Assembly (NCBI GenBank): GCA_030435675.1
Contig: CM059625.1
Coordinates: forward strand, 14,756,001 to 14,820,000
Origin: Steinernema hermaphroditum
Lineage: Eukaryota > Nematoda > Chromadorea > Rhabditida > Steinernematidae
Direction of reading: 5' to 3'
Length of the DNA stretch: 64,000 nt
The position numbers and the translations under genes were made by a program. The number at the start of each line of letters is the position of its first letter. The first letter of the stretch is position 1. This document shows positions 15,487-27,662 of the stretch, piece by piece. A model generated the notes under the pieces. That model did no database searches. It was given only the letters and a program-made list of their open reading frames with translations, and was not told where the DNA came from.

Positions 15487-18400
15487 GGAAAATTAACCTA
15501 ATTTTTGACACAATCTAAGTGCAATTTTCGTTGAGTACAAATACTCGTTTTGTATACAATAAAAGGTTGAGAGCAATCACATATTCGAAGGCAATCGAAT
15601 CATGCAGTTCATCCTAATTTTAGCAACTTAACAACTAGAGTAGTACTTGTTTCACCGACCAATTAAGAAAAACAATCCGAAATGTACGGAAGGTGCAATT
15701 CATTGAACGATTTCAAGCAGGTTTCCAGATAATTTGCAATGTTTGACACAGCCTGTTTTCCATAACAGGACAATACTTCAAGAGCATAACAAAGATAGGG
15801 GACTAAAATTGCGCCCAATACACTGTACTTAAGGCCCCGCTGGTCTGCAGTTTCTAGACTTGTTATTATTGTCGTTCAAAGTTGAAACATACGAGCAGCG
15901 AATAACCTGAAAATAACTTAACAATCCAGCGTTCGATAGCGCTAAGAAAGAATCTATTACATTATCAGTTCGACGATGTTTTTCTTTAAAAAATTCAAGA
16001 GAACAAAAGAGCCTGATCAAATTTTATTGGTTTTTCTAGAATTAGACACTTGCATTGAGTACTTGCATCATATGACCTGACGTTCACCCTCACCTACCAT
16101 ACAAAAGGTCTTTCCTATCACACAATGTCAAATTCGCTGATCTTATTTGAAGCTATTCATCATAGTACTTCCTATTCTGAAAGCAGAGATCGCCTTCCCA
16201 TGATATCACTTGTTTGGTAACTCCTGCTTTCTTAGCTTTAAGTTTTTGATACACAAATTCGTCACATTTGGTCCCTGATGCTCTGATGTAACCGCGAATT
16301 AAGAAACTAGGCTAAAGGTTGACTTACACAATTCAGGGTTTGCGAATTTAGTGATTTTCTATGGGAACAATTATCACGAATTTCATTTTAAAAAATACTG
16401 CGAATTAACAGATCTTCGTCAGGTCGATCAGTATGTTTTCGTTAAATATTTCACACTGAAAGCACCTCAAAATTCAGCTTTTTCGGCTGAACCTTGTGAT
16501 TGTACGAAACGACGCATAATTACGCTTTATCAGTACGTGCACTTTTCGCAAGCAAACGGGAGTAGCCCACACAATTATTCTTTTTCAAAGGCCTCGTACT
16601 CAAAGATCTTTTCATCGCCGCAAAAACAGAAACATAAAGACAGGCAAAAGACGACTTTTGGCCGCTGAACCTGTCGGTACCCATACGTCCAAGCCTGATT
16701 GATTCTGTCTATTTAGAACATCAATTACTCCATTCTCAGTCACCCAAACAATCAGCCACCACTTTTTAATCTTCTGTGCGTCATCGCCGTTTCTTCACCG
16801 TCGTTCCCCCCCGTTTCCACCCCTCAGCGACGATTCCCGTTTTGCGCATGTGCGTAGGTATCGACGCTGTACCGAACAAATCAAAACTAATTAACGCTGC
16901 CCACACCAGCTGACTTCGGCCGAGTGCTCTCGAATTCGCCGCCACAACCGCCTCGGCGAATTGGAGTGCAAATGTCAATTGGCGTACGTGAGAGTCGAAC
17001 AACAAAACGCCGGTTTCGCCGCCAAACTGCGCGGACTCCGCGCACAAAATGAATAAGTGCAGGAGGGCAAAGAGGCTAAGTGAAATTAGGATGGTTCTCG
17101 CGGTGGAGGTAGGAGAACAGCCGAAATTGGAAGGAGCGACGAGGGGGGCGACAAGTGCAAAATTGGGTACGCGAATACATGAGTGCTCGAATTTTGCGCC
17201 GGAAACAACAATTCGTCATAAGGGGCGTAATTTACGTGACCACAAAGTGGAGGAAGGTGTGGAACCAAACGCTACGTCCCTTTCCTCTTCCTGCTACCGT
17301 ACACCAGCTGCTACGAGAGTTTAGTCGTTTAGTTTAGATGGGCACCAGGAAGTTGGGCATTTCAACGGATCCAAAACCGACTGGACCATACTTTAATTGT
17401 CTGGAATAAGCTGTCCTGCACGTTGATGTCCTTTTTAAACCTAAAGCATCATAATCTCAGAGAATAATCGTGTAAATTCCCGTTTTTCATTCATACCGAC
17501 GAGAGACAAAGACGTGACATGCTTCAACCATTTCAATGGAAAGTCAAGTGGGATAATCCAAGGAATTACTCCAAAATGAAAGAAAGAACGCTGAAAAGAG
17601 GAAGGGAACGAATGAAGCCACTGCAATGGCATCCCATGGACTTCCTTTTAGGTGCAATCAGAATCCCATAAACGTGAGCCCCGTTTTCCGGTATTGGAAA
17701 ATTCTTGGGAACTCAAAGTGGCGTGCTCAGGAATGGGATGAGAAAGAACAACCGAAACAATAGAATATTTCAGACCGTCTTTCGAATCATTTTAAGGACA
17801 AAAATTAAAATCGGAAGCAGAGAAGACATCTTATTTTTTTCTTAATTGCCACAAACACCTCATATGGACCGCTTGGATCTACATTCACCACAGCATACGC
17901 TTCGATCTATGCAGTTGAAAAGCGATCAAGATATTTATCAATGCCGCTCATAGAAATTCTGACGGTCAACGATGGGAATTGATTTCTGGAAAAGGAGATC
18001 GAAATGACACCACCTTTAGGACCCGAAGCATCAACCAAGCTTTGGCACTTCGTCCTTCGCCGAGATTTGTAAGGCAAACCCGAGCACAGACACAAGGAAA
18101 ACAATTTTCAAGACATAATTTCGGCGATCAATGGTAATGCGAGCAAAATTGGGTGCTTGCGTGAAATGTGGAGCCGAAGATAATTTGTTTCCGGTGCAGG
18201 CGTACCTCAAAAAGAAAGCGTCAGTTATGTGTAATCACCCTTTTGCAACGCGATCCTCGAACAAAGGACGCAATTTCGGCGCTCCACATAATGCGCCGTG
18301 CTCGCCACTTTGATGCGCAGCCTGACGTCATGTGCCGAAATTGCTGGGAGCAATTATGAGTTAAGGAACGCTGTGCGTGGAGGTGTAAAAAAGAGGGTGG

Positions 18401-18865
18401 AACAATAAGGAGTCACCGTTGCAGGTTCAAAGTTTAATTTTTCCGTGGGCGTCCAGCCAAGATGTGCGGTGCAATTACGGAGACTGTTTGTACGGCGATA
18501 CCGTAGTCAGGAACGGCAGGAATGCAAAAAACTGCCCCGATCGTGATGTATCGATATGAGGTGCTTCTAATATATGGCTTTGCATTAATTTTCTTAATAG
18601 TCCAGTGAACGCTCACACGCGAAGTTGCATGCTAGAAAAAGTATTTCCGAAGGACACCTTGAATTTTAGAAGAGGCTCGGGATCAAGGTGTCCTTGTCAC
18701 TAACTTCCGTTTTGCCTGCACATGCAACTGAGGGAGTGAAAGTTATGTTTTGTAATGTTTTCGGTGTATTATATGAAAAGATCATAGAACTCAAATACCC
18801 CTTTAATTCGCTATGAGATATTCTACGGGCTCATCTTTTTACAACGGAAAGTATGAGTTCGGTAT
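15487..18865. other. Intergenic, no gene seen
   Basis: AT-rich except for a GC-richer stretch at about 16780-17330. That stretch holds a 91-codon ATG frame (17049-17324) with no recognisable domain, and the first CACACCAGCTGA motif at 16902. No gene is supported. Confidence 0.35.
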
Positions 18866-19132
18866 GAGTTTTTTTTGTGTTGTTTGACATCACCGACTCT
18901 TTTTTGGCTGGATTGATCTCTTACTCCTGTACAGCTCGGCAAAAATCAGAAATCTGATTCGAGGAGAAATACATGTGATACATGCTATATATATGATACA
19001 AATACATGTTCTCTATTGTCTGATTCAAATGTATTTCTCCTCGAATCAGATTTCTGATTTTTGGCGAGCAGTACAGGAGTAACAGACCAATCCAAACAAA
19101 AAAGAGCCGGTGATGTCAAGCAACACAAACTA
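18866..19132. mobile_element. Palindromic MITE-like element
   Basis: Two arms of about 105 bp (18866-18977 and 19026-19132) are inverted copies with roughly ten differences and a 48-bp AT-rich spacer. The arms contain the matching core TCAGAAATCTGATTCGAGGA and its complement. There is no coding capacity. Size and shape fit a non-autonomous foldback or MITE DNA transposon. No clear target-site duplication was found by eye. Confidence 0.8.
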
Positions 19133-22100
19133 GACGGAAGGCGTTAGAAATCTCGGCGTTCCAATGCCTAATAAACAGTAATTACTTCCAAGCTGGAAAT
19201 TAAGAAGACCCTCATTAAGTTGTTTGCACGACGTCCATCAAAAGTTTGCTGGAAGATCGATGTTTCGTAGACGACAGGGTTGGTAAAATTGAATCTCTTA
19301 CGGACTGATGCAGTTGTACAGGCCATAATAAAAACAAATATTTTCATTGAACTCTGGAACCTTTATGACAGTTATCTCATTCAAGGTCTGGTTACTGTTG
19401 AAAGATCAGCCACTACTGTATCATCTGATTAGATCCGTCAGAAAAGACCTTTCCGCGATCATACGGAACACTTCACCTATAAAATTAGCAGCCGCTAAAT
19501 ATTTCCAGAAAAGAAGAAGATTGAAGAAACAGACACTGGTTTGTAGAGGGTAATTAACGTAAAAAGAGCAACATAATTAGCATGGACACTTCTCTTTACA
19601 AGAGTAAATTTGTGGGCCGCACGCTTTAATTAAATCATTCGGGAAGCGGGCGTCGAGACGAGCGTGGGAACGCAGGTTGCCTTGACCACACGCTGCGATC
19701 GATAACGAGTACAGAATCCGGTGGTATTTGACAAGAAAGTCAATTACCTTTCAAGTATCGATCTGGCGGCGACGGCGGCTCACTGAATCACCGCAGTGTT
19801 TTGTGAAATGCGGACATTTAATAAGGGCAGAAATCGCGGCAAAGCCCCGCAACACATGTTTGCCTGCCGGAGGCTTTCGCGTTCTCGGAACGGCCGTTCA
19901 ACGCGCACTCTTAAGCGCTAGAGCGGTCTAGAACAAAACATTATTTGCTGACAATAGCCGCCATTAGCGAGCCGGTGGCAGAGTCATGGAAAGTAAAATT
20001 TTTCACGAAACATTTCACTTTAGAAGAAGAAGACTCCCACAAGTGGAGGATAGATAAACAAGCCAATCGAGCCTCACATTCATCAGCGTTTTGAATCCGC
20101 GAAGAACGAAACAATTTGCTCCGAGAACTGACTCATAAGATAATCGAGGTACACAACAAACTAGCCGTGACAAATAGGATCAGAGCGAAAAGGTGGTGAG
20201 ATGAATAAAAGAAGATTTCGAAGGTTCTTGACCAGTGCCATCGATCCACTATAAACAAAAAGCGGACGAGCCGTATTGTTTGTGACTTAGGCAGGGAGGT
20301 TGGTATTAACTTTCCGCTGAACTCTCGCGCGCTAGACAAGGCGGTCGTTTTCGAAAAATGTTTTTGCTTCAAAGCGAGCGTGGATTAGCGTCGTGTCCTC
20401 ACCACGAGTTGAGCATGTGTGAATGGTTCGGGCTCTGTGTTTCATGTCGCCCTCCGACTTCGACCTTTTCACTCCCATATGAAGTGTTCTTTGCGTACCC
20501 ACGTTTCAAAGAGCCGTAGTTTGTCGTGAAAACTCTATTAAAATCTCACAATTTAATCAGTGAAACAAGTAGACTTATACGTTTTGATAATTGCTTAGGT
20601 GTTTAACGGTCGTCAACGAACCCATTTGAGGCATTGTTTGCAATTACTTATCAGATATCTTTACATAGAGAGACTAAACCTTCACATTTAAAATCTTATT
20701 ATTTTTATGGAAAAGAATGAGAGAATCGACCGGAAATGGAGAAGGGTAACTGCAACCCCAAAACCTCTTTGTAGTATATCGTCCGAAAATACAGGCTAGA
20801 GGGAAATTTGCGTCAAACATTCAACCTGCTTTGTCGACCCTCAATGCGATCGACAACCGCTAAAATAATGGTTTAAATCTTGCTTTAAGTAATAGTTTAA
20901 ATCTAGGAAAAGCCACGTGCTTTTGCGGTGTTGGGGAGTAAAAGTTTTGAACAAACACGAACGAACACGCACACATAAGAACACATGGAGAAAAACTAAG
21001 TAAATAGCCGAAAAATCGGGGAGCACGCTGGCTAGCGCCGGGTACAAATATTCACCGGTATGAGTATGCCACGTACTTTGAACGCTTACGTACCGCCTCA
21101 AACGCTACCGTCACGTCACATCATTGGAGGCGACAGGTGTTTGTCACATGTCCATAAACAGTTCGCCGATTCGTTCACGCAAACATCTGCGCCCGCAAAA
21201 GAAAATGTTAAAAAATAATCGAGGTTTGGAATGGAATGCGATTGGATGAACCGTCATCCACTAGAGGGGGTACACGCTCAAAATAAAATTAATAGATAAA
21301 GTACTTTTCTGTTGACTATCTTGTTCGAAAAGGATTTCTTAAATCTATCACTTCTATACCGGCCGTAAGATGGCAAATAAATCAAGCGGTTTTCAGGTGA
21401 CCTATCTGAAATTTTAGTTTGAGAGAGTGTGAATGCTTCCAAGACTCATTCACTCCCTTGTCCCATTGAAACTGATCACATACATAAGATAAGAAAAGTG
21501 GAAGTGAGGGTTATCTAAACATACATAAATGTTAATTTAGCCACACTGATAATATGTGTGTATTTACTTTATTTAAGTCGCCGCACAACCAAATAATCCG
21601 TGCAGTTTGATCTAAATCGCGACTAAGGACGTAGTTTATTTGAGGAGAGATCACATCAAATGGGACGTCAGGAGATTGCCATTTGTTCGAAACTCTCTGT
21701 TTATTTTGCGAACGCACAAAAAGTGGCACAAACAGCGCCAACTCACGCTTTCACACCAGCTGAGGGTTTAACTGGTCCTGAAACAAAAACAGCTTAGCAC
21801 TTTGTCGTCGCGCTGGAGCAGCACGCACTAATCAGAAAGCAAACAGTGGAGCAGTAGCAGTGGCCGTGTCGGCTAAGGACAAGTGCAGTTGTCCTTGTAA
21901 TTATCGCCCCTTGCGAACCCCTCAGAGTCAATCTCGAACGCTCGACCAAAAACTGCAATTTTCAAATTCGCGAAAAGCCAAAGAAGCCAAATGAGTGCGT
22001 GAGACTCAGGAACAATCAGCTGAGGGCCTAAGTGGACGCGTCCTCCGGACGTAACGCATCCTGCTCAGCAGACTAAGTACATGGGAGAAAGAAGAAAAAT

Positions 22101-25100
22101 CAGCGCATGTTCTCAGGAAGCCGTATAAGTCACGTTCGTGCCGACAACGTCTTCTCGTTCACCTTAGCCTCCTCAGCTGAGCTTCGACAATCGTTATCGC
22201 CTTTTTGTTCCTCTTCATCCACTTCATAAACATTCGCTCCCTGAACCACCACAACCACCAACGAACGAACAGCGGCAGCGCGGCGTTCTTCAGGCCCGGC
22301 GGCGCTTTGACGAAAAAGGGAAAACAAACCGGCGATTATTTTCCGCGAAGGAGTCACCGCTGGTTCCCGGTACCCTTAATCAGCACGCGCTCCGCCGCCT
22401 CACAACATATGAGAGGAATTGTAGATTCACGTGGATTAAACAATGGGGTGTGAATACAAATGAATAGGCTGGAGGCCAGAAGACATAGGAGAAGGAGTCG
22501 GCTCCATTTACCATAATGAATGTGGAGAAGGCGAACGTTAATTTGAGGGGCGACCGCGATCACTGCGCAATCGGCTTACTTTCGAACCGAACAATGGCCT
22601 GGCGATGTTGAACGTTCCCGCTGACTGTTCTTCAACCAGCAGCCACTGCAACCGGCCGGCCGAGCTAATCTGGGGCCCACGACATGGGAGGTCCCTAGGG
22701 CCACTTTTTCTAACACCGCAGCTCAATCCGTCGCTGAGACCACGATGGATTTCAGGTAACCACACCAGCTGAGCGCCTCGGCAACCAACGCAGATCATGG
22801 CTTGTTTTGCTGGAACCTATGACATCAGTACTTGCATAAAGAAAGAAAATTTATCGCCGATGCTCGTGCCTACATAAGGCAGATTGTGTGTTGTTGCATT
22901 GAGAATGTCCAAAATACATGGTCTATTTTTACTCTGTGTAATTCTGGATTCAATTTGATTACGTCCCATGCTGTCGTTCCAAGACGGAATAGAATTTCAA
23001 GTAGCTGAAAGAATTTACACTGAAGCTCATTGATACTGATCTTCCAAACTCTCGGATTTAAAGTGTTTCAGAAGCTGATAGGGCTCAAATTTTGGGTATT
23101 TACAGGGTTATACGTAACTTGTAATTACCTAAAATATCAGCTGCCCATGCGCGATTATGTGATATAAATCGCCAACATTAATAGTGGTGAAATTAGTGAT
23201 TTCGGAGTTGAATGAGTTGTCGAAGCAGGCGACGACAAGTGGAGTATATCTTTTACTCGCAAAGGAAAATCACAGATGGAGACCCGGCTAGCTGTTTGGC
23301 TAGATGTCCCGTGGTCATGGTTCGATCACCGGTGTGCAATTTTTCCTTTTCATTGCAAAACATTTCTAATGGTGCTAGTGGAAACAAATTCTGAAGTCTC
23401 CTGAGAGACTAAACGTATATTTCAAGTTCATTGACATTGATTAGTCGTCTGGATATTGCTATATGAGACATACGAGCAAAATTATCAGTGAATGTCTTAT
23501 CAAGGATGCTTTAATCCAGCTTGTTAATCGAGGCGTTTGCAATTTAACGGTTATATCACTTTTCCATGAGTTTTGCTTCCCCGAAAAAAAAGTCATTGGT
23601 CACATAAATAGAGGTCAACCTCGTCATCTAGATCGCAAATATTAAAGGGAATATCTTACCCTTTTGACAATGATTTCTCTCAGCCTACAGATGCCTGCAT
23701 TGCCTACTGTTTTCGTCCGTCCAAACCAGATATGGTTCTCGAATTTTGAGCTAGATTTTCGTATAGTTTAACGAGTCTTATCGCAGACGAGTGGTGGTTT
23801 GCAAGTTTTAATCACATTGAATCCATGAGCATTTGAACCATCGAGCTTATTCTTATCACCGTCATGAAATCTGATGATCGAATTGTACGAGCTTAAAGCT
23901 CGTTCACATTCCGTTTCGGCCCCAACGTGCGCATAGGTGTGTGAAAAATGCGATCAAAGAACCTTATGTGAATTCAAGCAAGCGTGACAAAACGTGCCAA
24001 TCGTCGAAAAATAATGGTTGTAGAAATATCAGGGGATAATAGCGGAACGCGGCTGGTCATTATGGAACTACTTTGGCCGCCAGGCGCCGCGCGGCTCCAG
24101 ACGCGCCCACAACTCGGCCCGAAGGTACGCGCGGTGCCGAAAACAAGTGGATTCGGAAAAGCAATTTTCACGTGCCCGAATGATTCGTCAGCAGCAGCTT
24201 TCAGCAGTTTCGAACTTACGTGACGATGTTCACGAACTCAACTGTGCCGGAACTGATTTCGATGTTTTGGAAGGAAATGAAGACGGAAGCAAAGGGCTTG
24301 CAGCCCATCAATTTCTAATGGACGTTACTGCTTGGGAAACAAATGGGAAAATTGAGTGATTGTGTTAGGACTCCGGATGGCAGGGATTCTGTGTGCAGGT
24401 GGACTGAGCACGAGCAGGGCAGCCGTGTGAATGTCAAGTTCAGTAAATCTAGCGAAGGCGGATTCTAAGTATTTCTAACGGATGTCGTTTCTTTCATGAC
24501 TTATGTCAAAATCTGGGAATTCCAAACTACTCATCTTCTACGAAACTGTCGAAACATAATATACACAGAAATCGTGAACAATGATGGTGAGTATAGACTT
24601 AAAAATCAGGTGACTCCAGAACAGCAGCAACATGCTCATTCTAGAGAGCCATAGTATATCCAAAAAATCTTGTTAATTCCGAACAGCAAAACCACAACGA
24701 TCGAAGATAACGCAATCAACCAGAAATAGGCTGATGTCATGTCATGTGCCACTAATCTTATGTGTCGATCAATCTAGAAGCAATTCTATTGCACTGAAGG
24801 CAAAACAAGAAGAGTTTTGTCATTTTACCACTTTCTTTGTTTTTCATTGTTCTCTTATAGGTGGCGCACCCTACGTTGAGCACTTACGGCGAAGCCATGA
24901 AAAGGCGTCATTCGTTAATAGGTCGGCTTTCGATAATTTTCTTAACTACAATCCCGTAGTTCCTGGTACGCACGCGAACAAAGAACGTCGGTGCATTCTG
25001 CGTACGTAATTGTCGTCGTCCACGAAACAACCCACAGGTGATTTCTTTTTTTGCGTGGGAATGTAATTACTCCGGATTGGCCCTCGCCAGAGATCGTGCC

Positions 25101-26559
25101 GTTCCCAGACGGACGAAGGAGTTTGGCGTTGTTTGTTTGAATTGGAGAACAAAAGATTGTACAAACAATTGTGAGAAAAACATTTTGATTTGACTGCGAC
25201 CGGCATTATCAAAATTTCGTTGCTGACTCTCGAGACAGCCCAAAAATGCCTTTTATGGTTGAATTTTCATCGTTTTTAAAGTGCGATGAACAAGCCACAT
25301 CAAGCTGGTGAAGGTTTGAATTACCAAAACTTACACTGCCTTTGAAATCGCTCATGAAATGGGCGTGGGAGACATACGTTCACTTACGGACGGCACATGG
25401 GGGAGCTGCACTGACCTTGAAAGCCTACAAGAGAGAGTGGCGCTTGTTCGCAATTAAACGAATTGAATTCAATGACATATGACGTGCGCATTCTATAGCT
25501 TTGAATTGTTTACAAAAGGCGATGACAAATGTAATTCCTAAAACACCATTTTGACATTGTTGACATACCTCCATTAGCGGTGAAATGACTATTCTACGTA
25601 AGTGAAGCGCATGGATGAGCGACGATCTGCTGACGCATGTGATGCGAGCATTTGCTATTGGAGCAACTTTCATCGGGACCACGTTTAGGAGCGTCATCAC
25701 AATTCCTATTCTGAGCAATACCTCGATGAATGGGAACATTGACTAGGAAGACTTCGTAATACAAATCGTCGTTTCGTAATTCAGACTACTGAGACTAAGC
25801 ACTTCGAGCCATAGAAGAGCCGTAACCATTTCAACTGGACCATACAAAAAGACAAGCACAAACAGATGTTTAACATGCGAGACGCCAACTTTTATTCCAT
25901 CTGGTTAATGCATTTTGTATCGGAGATCGAGGAAAACACCATTAGTATGCGTACAATTCGTATGATTGCATTTCCTGTAGAAATGGATAATTAAACGGAA
26001 AACGAATTCGTAATGTCTACACTTACGCCGGTACACTGTCGGGATCACTAAATGTCGTTCCACTTGTGGATCACTCACTCACCTGGTCGCCTTAAAAGCT
26101 CTCTGCCTTATATGAGGGTGTGCCAAAAGATCTGTGTCGAGAAGCCGAATTCTCTTCCTTTTGGCATTTCGTTAATGGGTCGCTCTTCCGTTATGATATA
26201 GCTCTTCCGCTATTCTGCGTCTTCTCTTGCTCCATATTCCGTTTATACCTTCCAAACTGTCTTACAAACGATTTTTCGATTGCATAATCATTCGCCATGT
26301 AATGCAAAAAATAAAGACTCTATAAAAGAAGGGAGTCGCCTTACCCAAGAACTGACCCACTCACGGAAACAAGAAGATTATGTTTAAAATAACTAGTTCA
26401 TATTCTTTACAGTTTGTATTGATCTGACCATTGGTATATGTTGTCTCTTTCACCTTTATCATCCTTTGTGCCACAGACCGTTTGAAAACACTATGTCTGC
26501 AAGAGTTTGCCAAGAATACATCAGGAAATGAAAGATATGTTAATTTTTTTGGTATCCAA
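19133..26559. other. Intergenic, regulatory or empty
   Basis: GC-richer patches at about 19630-19930, 22020-22790 and 24050-24150 alternate with AT-rich DNA. CACACCAGCTGAG occurs at 21752 and 22761. An ATG frame of about 54 codons from 22608 reads into a GTAACC and resembles no known protein. A hairpin of GCCAAAAG against CTTTTGGC lies at about 26112-26166, next to a mariner-end-like GGTGTGCCAAAAG. No gene is supported. Confidence 0.35.
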
Positions 26560-26700
26560 ACCGGAGATCAAAACGAGTCCGAAAACGAGTCCGGAGACTC
26601 GAGACTTGGACTCGGACTCGATGGGTTTTTGGGCATAGAGTTCGGACTCGGACTGAGAGTCGTTTGGATTTCGGACTCGATTCCCATCACTGATCGAAAC
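26560..26700. repeat. GACTCG-rich dispersed repeat, copy 1
   Basis: Runs of GGACTCGGACTCG and related hexamers flank a conserved centre, GATGGGTTTTTGGGCAT, followed by inverted GAGTC/GACTC units. The same centre and flanks recur at 37679-37780. It is a low-complexity mobile or satellite-type repeat. Confidence 0.65.
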
Positions 26701-26900
26701 CACTGGTCATCCTTTGCGCTCATTTACTTGAAAACAAAAAAAAATCAGAACTCAAACACGCGTATTTTGATTTTTGATTGGGTGTATCCTTGATGGAAAT
26801 CTTACAAAAATAAAAGGTGTTCCAAAAGTTTTGTGGCACAAAGCATCGTCAAAATTGAAAGGGACAAGATTATAAACAAGATAGAGGGACAGAGGCTTGT

Positions 26901-26927
26901 TACTAAGTGGTCAGCAACCACTTAGTA
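26901..26927. repeat. Perfect 11-bp hairpin with 5-nt loop
   Basis: TACTAAGTGGT pairs perfectly with ACCACTTAGTA around the loop CAGCA. A second hairpin of the same layout lies 48 bp downstream. Confidence 0.6.
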
Positions 26928-26975
26928 CTGTTCTTGATAACTATAAAATGTTCTCGAACATCAGATAAGGCCAGG

Positions 26976-27000
26976 CGCCTTTTCATTAAGTGAAAAGGCG
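26976..27000. repeat. Perfect 10-bp hairpin with 5-nt loop
   Basis: CGCCTTTTCA pairs perfectly with TGAAAAGGCG around the loop TTAAG. Together with 26901-26927 it may be the remains of a transposon end or a small structured RNA. Confidence 0.6.
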
Positions 27001-27662
27001 ATTGTGACAGCAGTTCACATCGCACTGCAAGTCAACAGCTACAGCATAGATGCTCTCATTAGAATGCCTCCAGATCTTTTCATCGATGCACTTTTCGTGT
27101 ACACGTTTACTGGACTGAATAAACAACATTGCGCGTGACATTCTGATAACAACATTTCACTGAGTTCAGTCAAATTAATAATTGGATTTCGATTTTGTTT
27201 GGTTCGATTTTATTAGCTCCCAAAATTTGCATTTTGTGCACCCCAAAATAGCTGCTGTGGTCAGGAAATCTCACGCTGGTAAGAGGACTGGTTACATGGA
27301 GAGATGGAAGTTTAGGAATGCGTTGAGACCTCAGAATAATCATAATTTGTTCAATGATGCAAGGCGATGTCATTTACAAAAATAGCTAGCTCCATTTGAT
27401 CGCACATCTTTGGTTGTTTCCTTAGATGACATCATCACTACAAAATTACGAAGAATACTGTATGTGTACACTAAAACGGAAGATTATTATTATCATAGCT
27501 TGACAAGAAAAGCTTATTGCTTTCGTGCTGCAACAGCCGAATGTGTCATCCGATGACTGTCAGCTTGTCGACCGGTTGTTCGCATGTTTGCTTTACCGTT
27601 CACTCTTCAACGCCGACTTGTCGCGGATATCTGCGAGCCTTTCGATCGCAGAGCCGGGCCGA

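Larger units (their letters stand above)
26701..27662. other. 5' flank of the acetylcholine receptor gene, with transposon-like debris
   Basis: A mariner-end-like AGGTGTTCCAAAAGT occurs at about 26815, followed by the two hairpins at 26901 and 26976. A frame open at about 26950-27136 contains no known motif. The receptor's ATG at 27663 is preceded in frame by about 46 sense codons lacking an ATG. Confidence 0.35.
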
